Source of the DNA: Pseudodesulfovibrio nedwellii | Lineage (GTDB): Bacteria > Desulfobacterota > Desulfovibrionia > Desulfovibrionales > Desulfovibrionaceae | Direction: 5' to 3' | Length of the DNA: 64,000 nucleotides | Assembly (NCBI RefSeq): GCF_027923765.1 | Contig: NZ_AP026709.1 | Span: 1,421,501 to 1,485,500 of the forward strand | Shown here: positions 62,518 through 64,000 of the stretch, piece by piece | How the letters are laid out: each line of letters opens with the position of its first letter | Numbering within the stretch: the stretch's first letter is position 1 | Notes under the pieces: generated by a model | Database searches by the model: none | The model's input: only the letters and a program-made list of their open reading frames with translations | What the model was told of the DNA's origin: nothing | Program-made: the position numbers and the translations under genes

Positions 62518-64000
62518 ATGACCGAGACTCGCACGACCGATCAATCCACGCAATCACGCCGGACCAAGATGGGATCATCCATCATACGTAGGCTGGGATT
62601 GCGAGGAAAACTCCTCCTTGCTTTGCTCCCCCCCATTGTCGCCATTCTGCTTGTGACCGGATATGCTTCGTATACCGTTTCCGAAGACTTCATAGACATT
62701 GCCCTTGAACGATCCGTAAAAATGCATACCCTGGCCATGGCGCATGAAGTTGAGGAACTCCTCGAACAATGCCGGATCGACCTTCTTTTCTTTGCGCAAG
62801 GCAAAATGGAACCAAAAGCCCTACGTTCCATGCTGGAAAAACGTCTGCGTTCAGGTGGCAACCAGTATTTCGAACTCTCCTTTATTCCGGCCTCAGGCGG
62901 CCAACCGTTTGCACTCATTCAGCAAGATGGCATAATACAAGAAATTCACGCCGACGCATTCGATACTATATACCCGAACCCTTTTGAAGAGTTGAACAAA
63001 ATTGATTTTCTCAAAGTCGGACAGGTGCTGCCTTCAGATATTATCGAAACGGTTTACCCCATGCCCAGTCACACGGCCTCGAACAGACACATCAAAACAC
63101 GCATTCTCCGTTTTTACACATACTTCCCAGGTGATGAAATTTCGCCCCCCGGCATCCTGTTCCTCTCCGTAAAAGCTACCGATATTCGCAATATTCTTTC
63201 CTGGTATAATTCGGAAGAATCACCATTGTGGGCATTTCCACGGAGTGATGAACTTCGATTCAGCTACTTCCTCAACAATGATGGCTGGATGCTCTTTCAA
63301 TCCGAAGCATTTAACGAAACCAACAAAGAGCTGACCACCTATCTTGCCAGAGAAAACTTCAGCGGCACACTGGGGAAAGACGGTCATGCTGCGGCATTTC
63401 GCCCTAATGAGAATCATGTCCGATATTGGGCAGCTGTCAACGACATCAACAAAGGGGAAAACGGTCTTACTCAGGTTGCTGAAGAACGCATCGGTGATTC
63501 AGCCGTAAATTCATTCTATTTCAGTTATGCCCCAGTTCGCTTTTGGGGCGACAGTAAAGATAAACCAACATCATTCGGCGGTGTTGTCTTCGTTGACAGA
63601 ACCCAACTTCCCATCATTGCAGGTTACAAGAATCTGGATGTGATGCTTTTTGTCACAGCCGGAGCAATTCTCTTGATATCCTGCCTCGTCTTCTGGTTTG
63701 GCCGCATCCTCACACGCCCAATTCACGCCTTGGCAACCAAACTTGATTCATTGAATTCATTGGAAGAAATGGAAGAGATCAACCTCCCGTACAGCGGAGC
63801 AGACATCACCCAACTTCAAAAAGCAATCAACGTCATTATTCGCAAGGTCAAACAGCAAGTGGTTGAGATTCAAGTCAAGGATGAAGCCATTCTTAACGTG
63901 AACAAACGGGAACGCGCCCCGCTAAAAAGGGAACGAGAAACCCTTGCAGAAGCCGAATTGAGCCGTATCCCGGAAATCATTGGCATTGGCCCGGTCATTT
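62518..64000 (+). CDS. Membrane-anchored sensor, probably a sigma-54-dependent activator (3' end outside window)
   Basis: Open to the window edge: 494 codons from the ATG at 62518, which follows GGGAGG. Cytoplasmic Arg-rich start, TM1 at about 27-48 (LLLALLPPIVAILLVTGYA), a large periplasmic sensor to about 372, TM2 at about 375-395 (VMLFVTAGAILLISCLVFWF), and a HAMP-like RILTRPIHALATKLDSL linker with coiled coil. The last residues, LSRIPEIIGIGPVI, resemble the entry to a sigma-54 interaction AAA+ domain rather than a kinase dimerisation helix, so a direct one-component membrane activator is my favoured reading. The decisive part lies beyond position 64000. Confidence 0.75.
   Translation, partial: MTETRTTDQSTQSRRTKMGSSIIRRLGLRGKLLLALLPPIVAILLVTGYASYTVSEDFIDIALERSVKMHTLAMAHEVEELLEQCRIDLLFFAQGKMEPKALRSMLEKRLRSGGNQYFELSFIPASGGQPFALIQQDGIIQEIHADAFDTIYPNPFEELNKIDFLKVGQVLPSDIIETVYPMPSHTASNRHIKTRILRFYTYFPGDEISPPGILFLSVKATDIRNILSWYNSEESPLWAFPRSDELRFSYFLNNDGWMLFQSEAFNETNKELTTYLARENFSGTLGKDGHAAAFRPNENHVRYWAAVNDINKGENGLTQVAEERIGDSAVNSFYFSYAPVRFWGDSKDKPTSFGGVVFVDRTQLPIIAGYKNLDVMLFVTAGAILLISCLVFWFGRILTRPIHALATKLDSLNSLEEMEEINLPYSGADITQLQKAINVIIRKVKQQVVEIQVKDEAILNVNKRERAPLKRERETLAEAELSRIPEIIGIGPVI

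Noticed and set aside
1-64000. CRISPR arrays, tRNA or rRNA genes, insertion sequences, selenocysteine TGA codons
   Set aside because: Looked for while reading both strands; no regularly spaced repeats, cloverleaf-like sequences, transposase genes or in-frame TGA in Cys-rich genes were found.

Overview
The window reads as chromosome from a Desulfovibrio/Pseudodesulfovibrio-type sulfate-reducing bacterium (inference). The main evidence is a 905-residue aldehyde oxidoreductase with the cysteine spacing and catalytic Glu of the D. gigas MOP enzyme, the maturation-type gene set that accompanies that enzyme in Desulfovibrio, a TunR-type regulator (a dead tyrosine recombinase fused to Mop domains, a family described from sulfate reducers), and dense two-component genes beside SLC13 and NhaB transporters. 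I see no rRNA, tRNA, CRISPR array, insertion sequence or prophage.

Layout. 99-3665 (+): FecBCD-like metal-chelate ABC importer ending in an FmdE-family protein. 3688-8478 (-): PotDABC-like ABC importer ending in a cytoplasmic glycerophosphodiesterase. 8736-10259 (-): a MarR regulator and an O-methyltransferase, each preceded by the same 15-bp palindrome. 10325-15009 (-): tightly overlapped operon of response regulator, TonB-dependent receptor, YfiR-like protein and histidine kinase. 15269-24290 (+): flagellin, a small sigma factor with a sharp composition break, then flgD-flgE-flgK-flgL-fliD. 24538-24996 (-): EF-hand protein.

25177-42009 is a molybdenum/tungsten neighbourhood: tunR (-), modC-modA-modB-DUF364 (+), then a long minus-strand run that, read in the direction of transcription, holds a MoeA-like protein, the aldehyde oxidoreductase, an FAD/Fe-S oxidoreductase, a small CxxC protein, a methyltransferase, a C-GCAxxG-C-C protein, a two-cluster radical SAM protein, a CoA-ligase-like protein, XdhC, a MobA-like/HD fusion and a histidine phosphatase. 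Import, sensing, cofactor handling and the final Mo enzyme lie side by side.

42685-43302 (+) is an orphan gene of unknown function. 43408-57260 (-) is a large signalling/transport block: three histidine kinases, four stand-alone receivers, a receiver-CBS protein, a PEP-synthase-like protein without the usual C-terminal barrel, YIP1, SLC13 and NhaB transporters, and no DNA-binding output domain. 57531-60602 (+) encodes an unrecognised 1023-residue protein with a soluble N-terminal part and a membrane C-terminal part. It converges on another CACHE-type kinase (-). The window ends inside a membrane-anchored sensor that appears to be entering a sigma-54 activator AAA+ domain.

The best candidates for undescribed biology are the 1023-residue protein with its dyad-rich divergent promoter, the output-less phosphorelay/PEP-synthase-like block, the TonB receptor-YfiR-two-component operon, and the aldehyde-oxidoreductase maturation set. 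All domain calls were made by eye; no database search was run.
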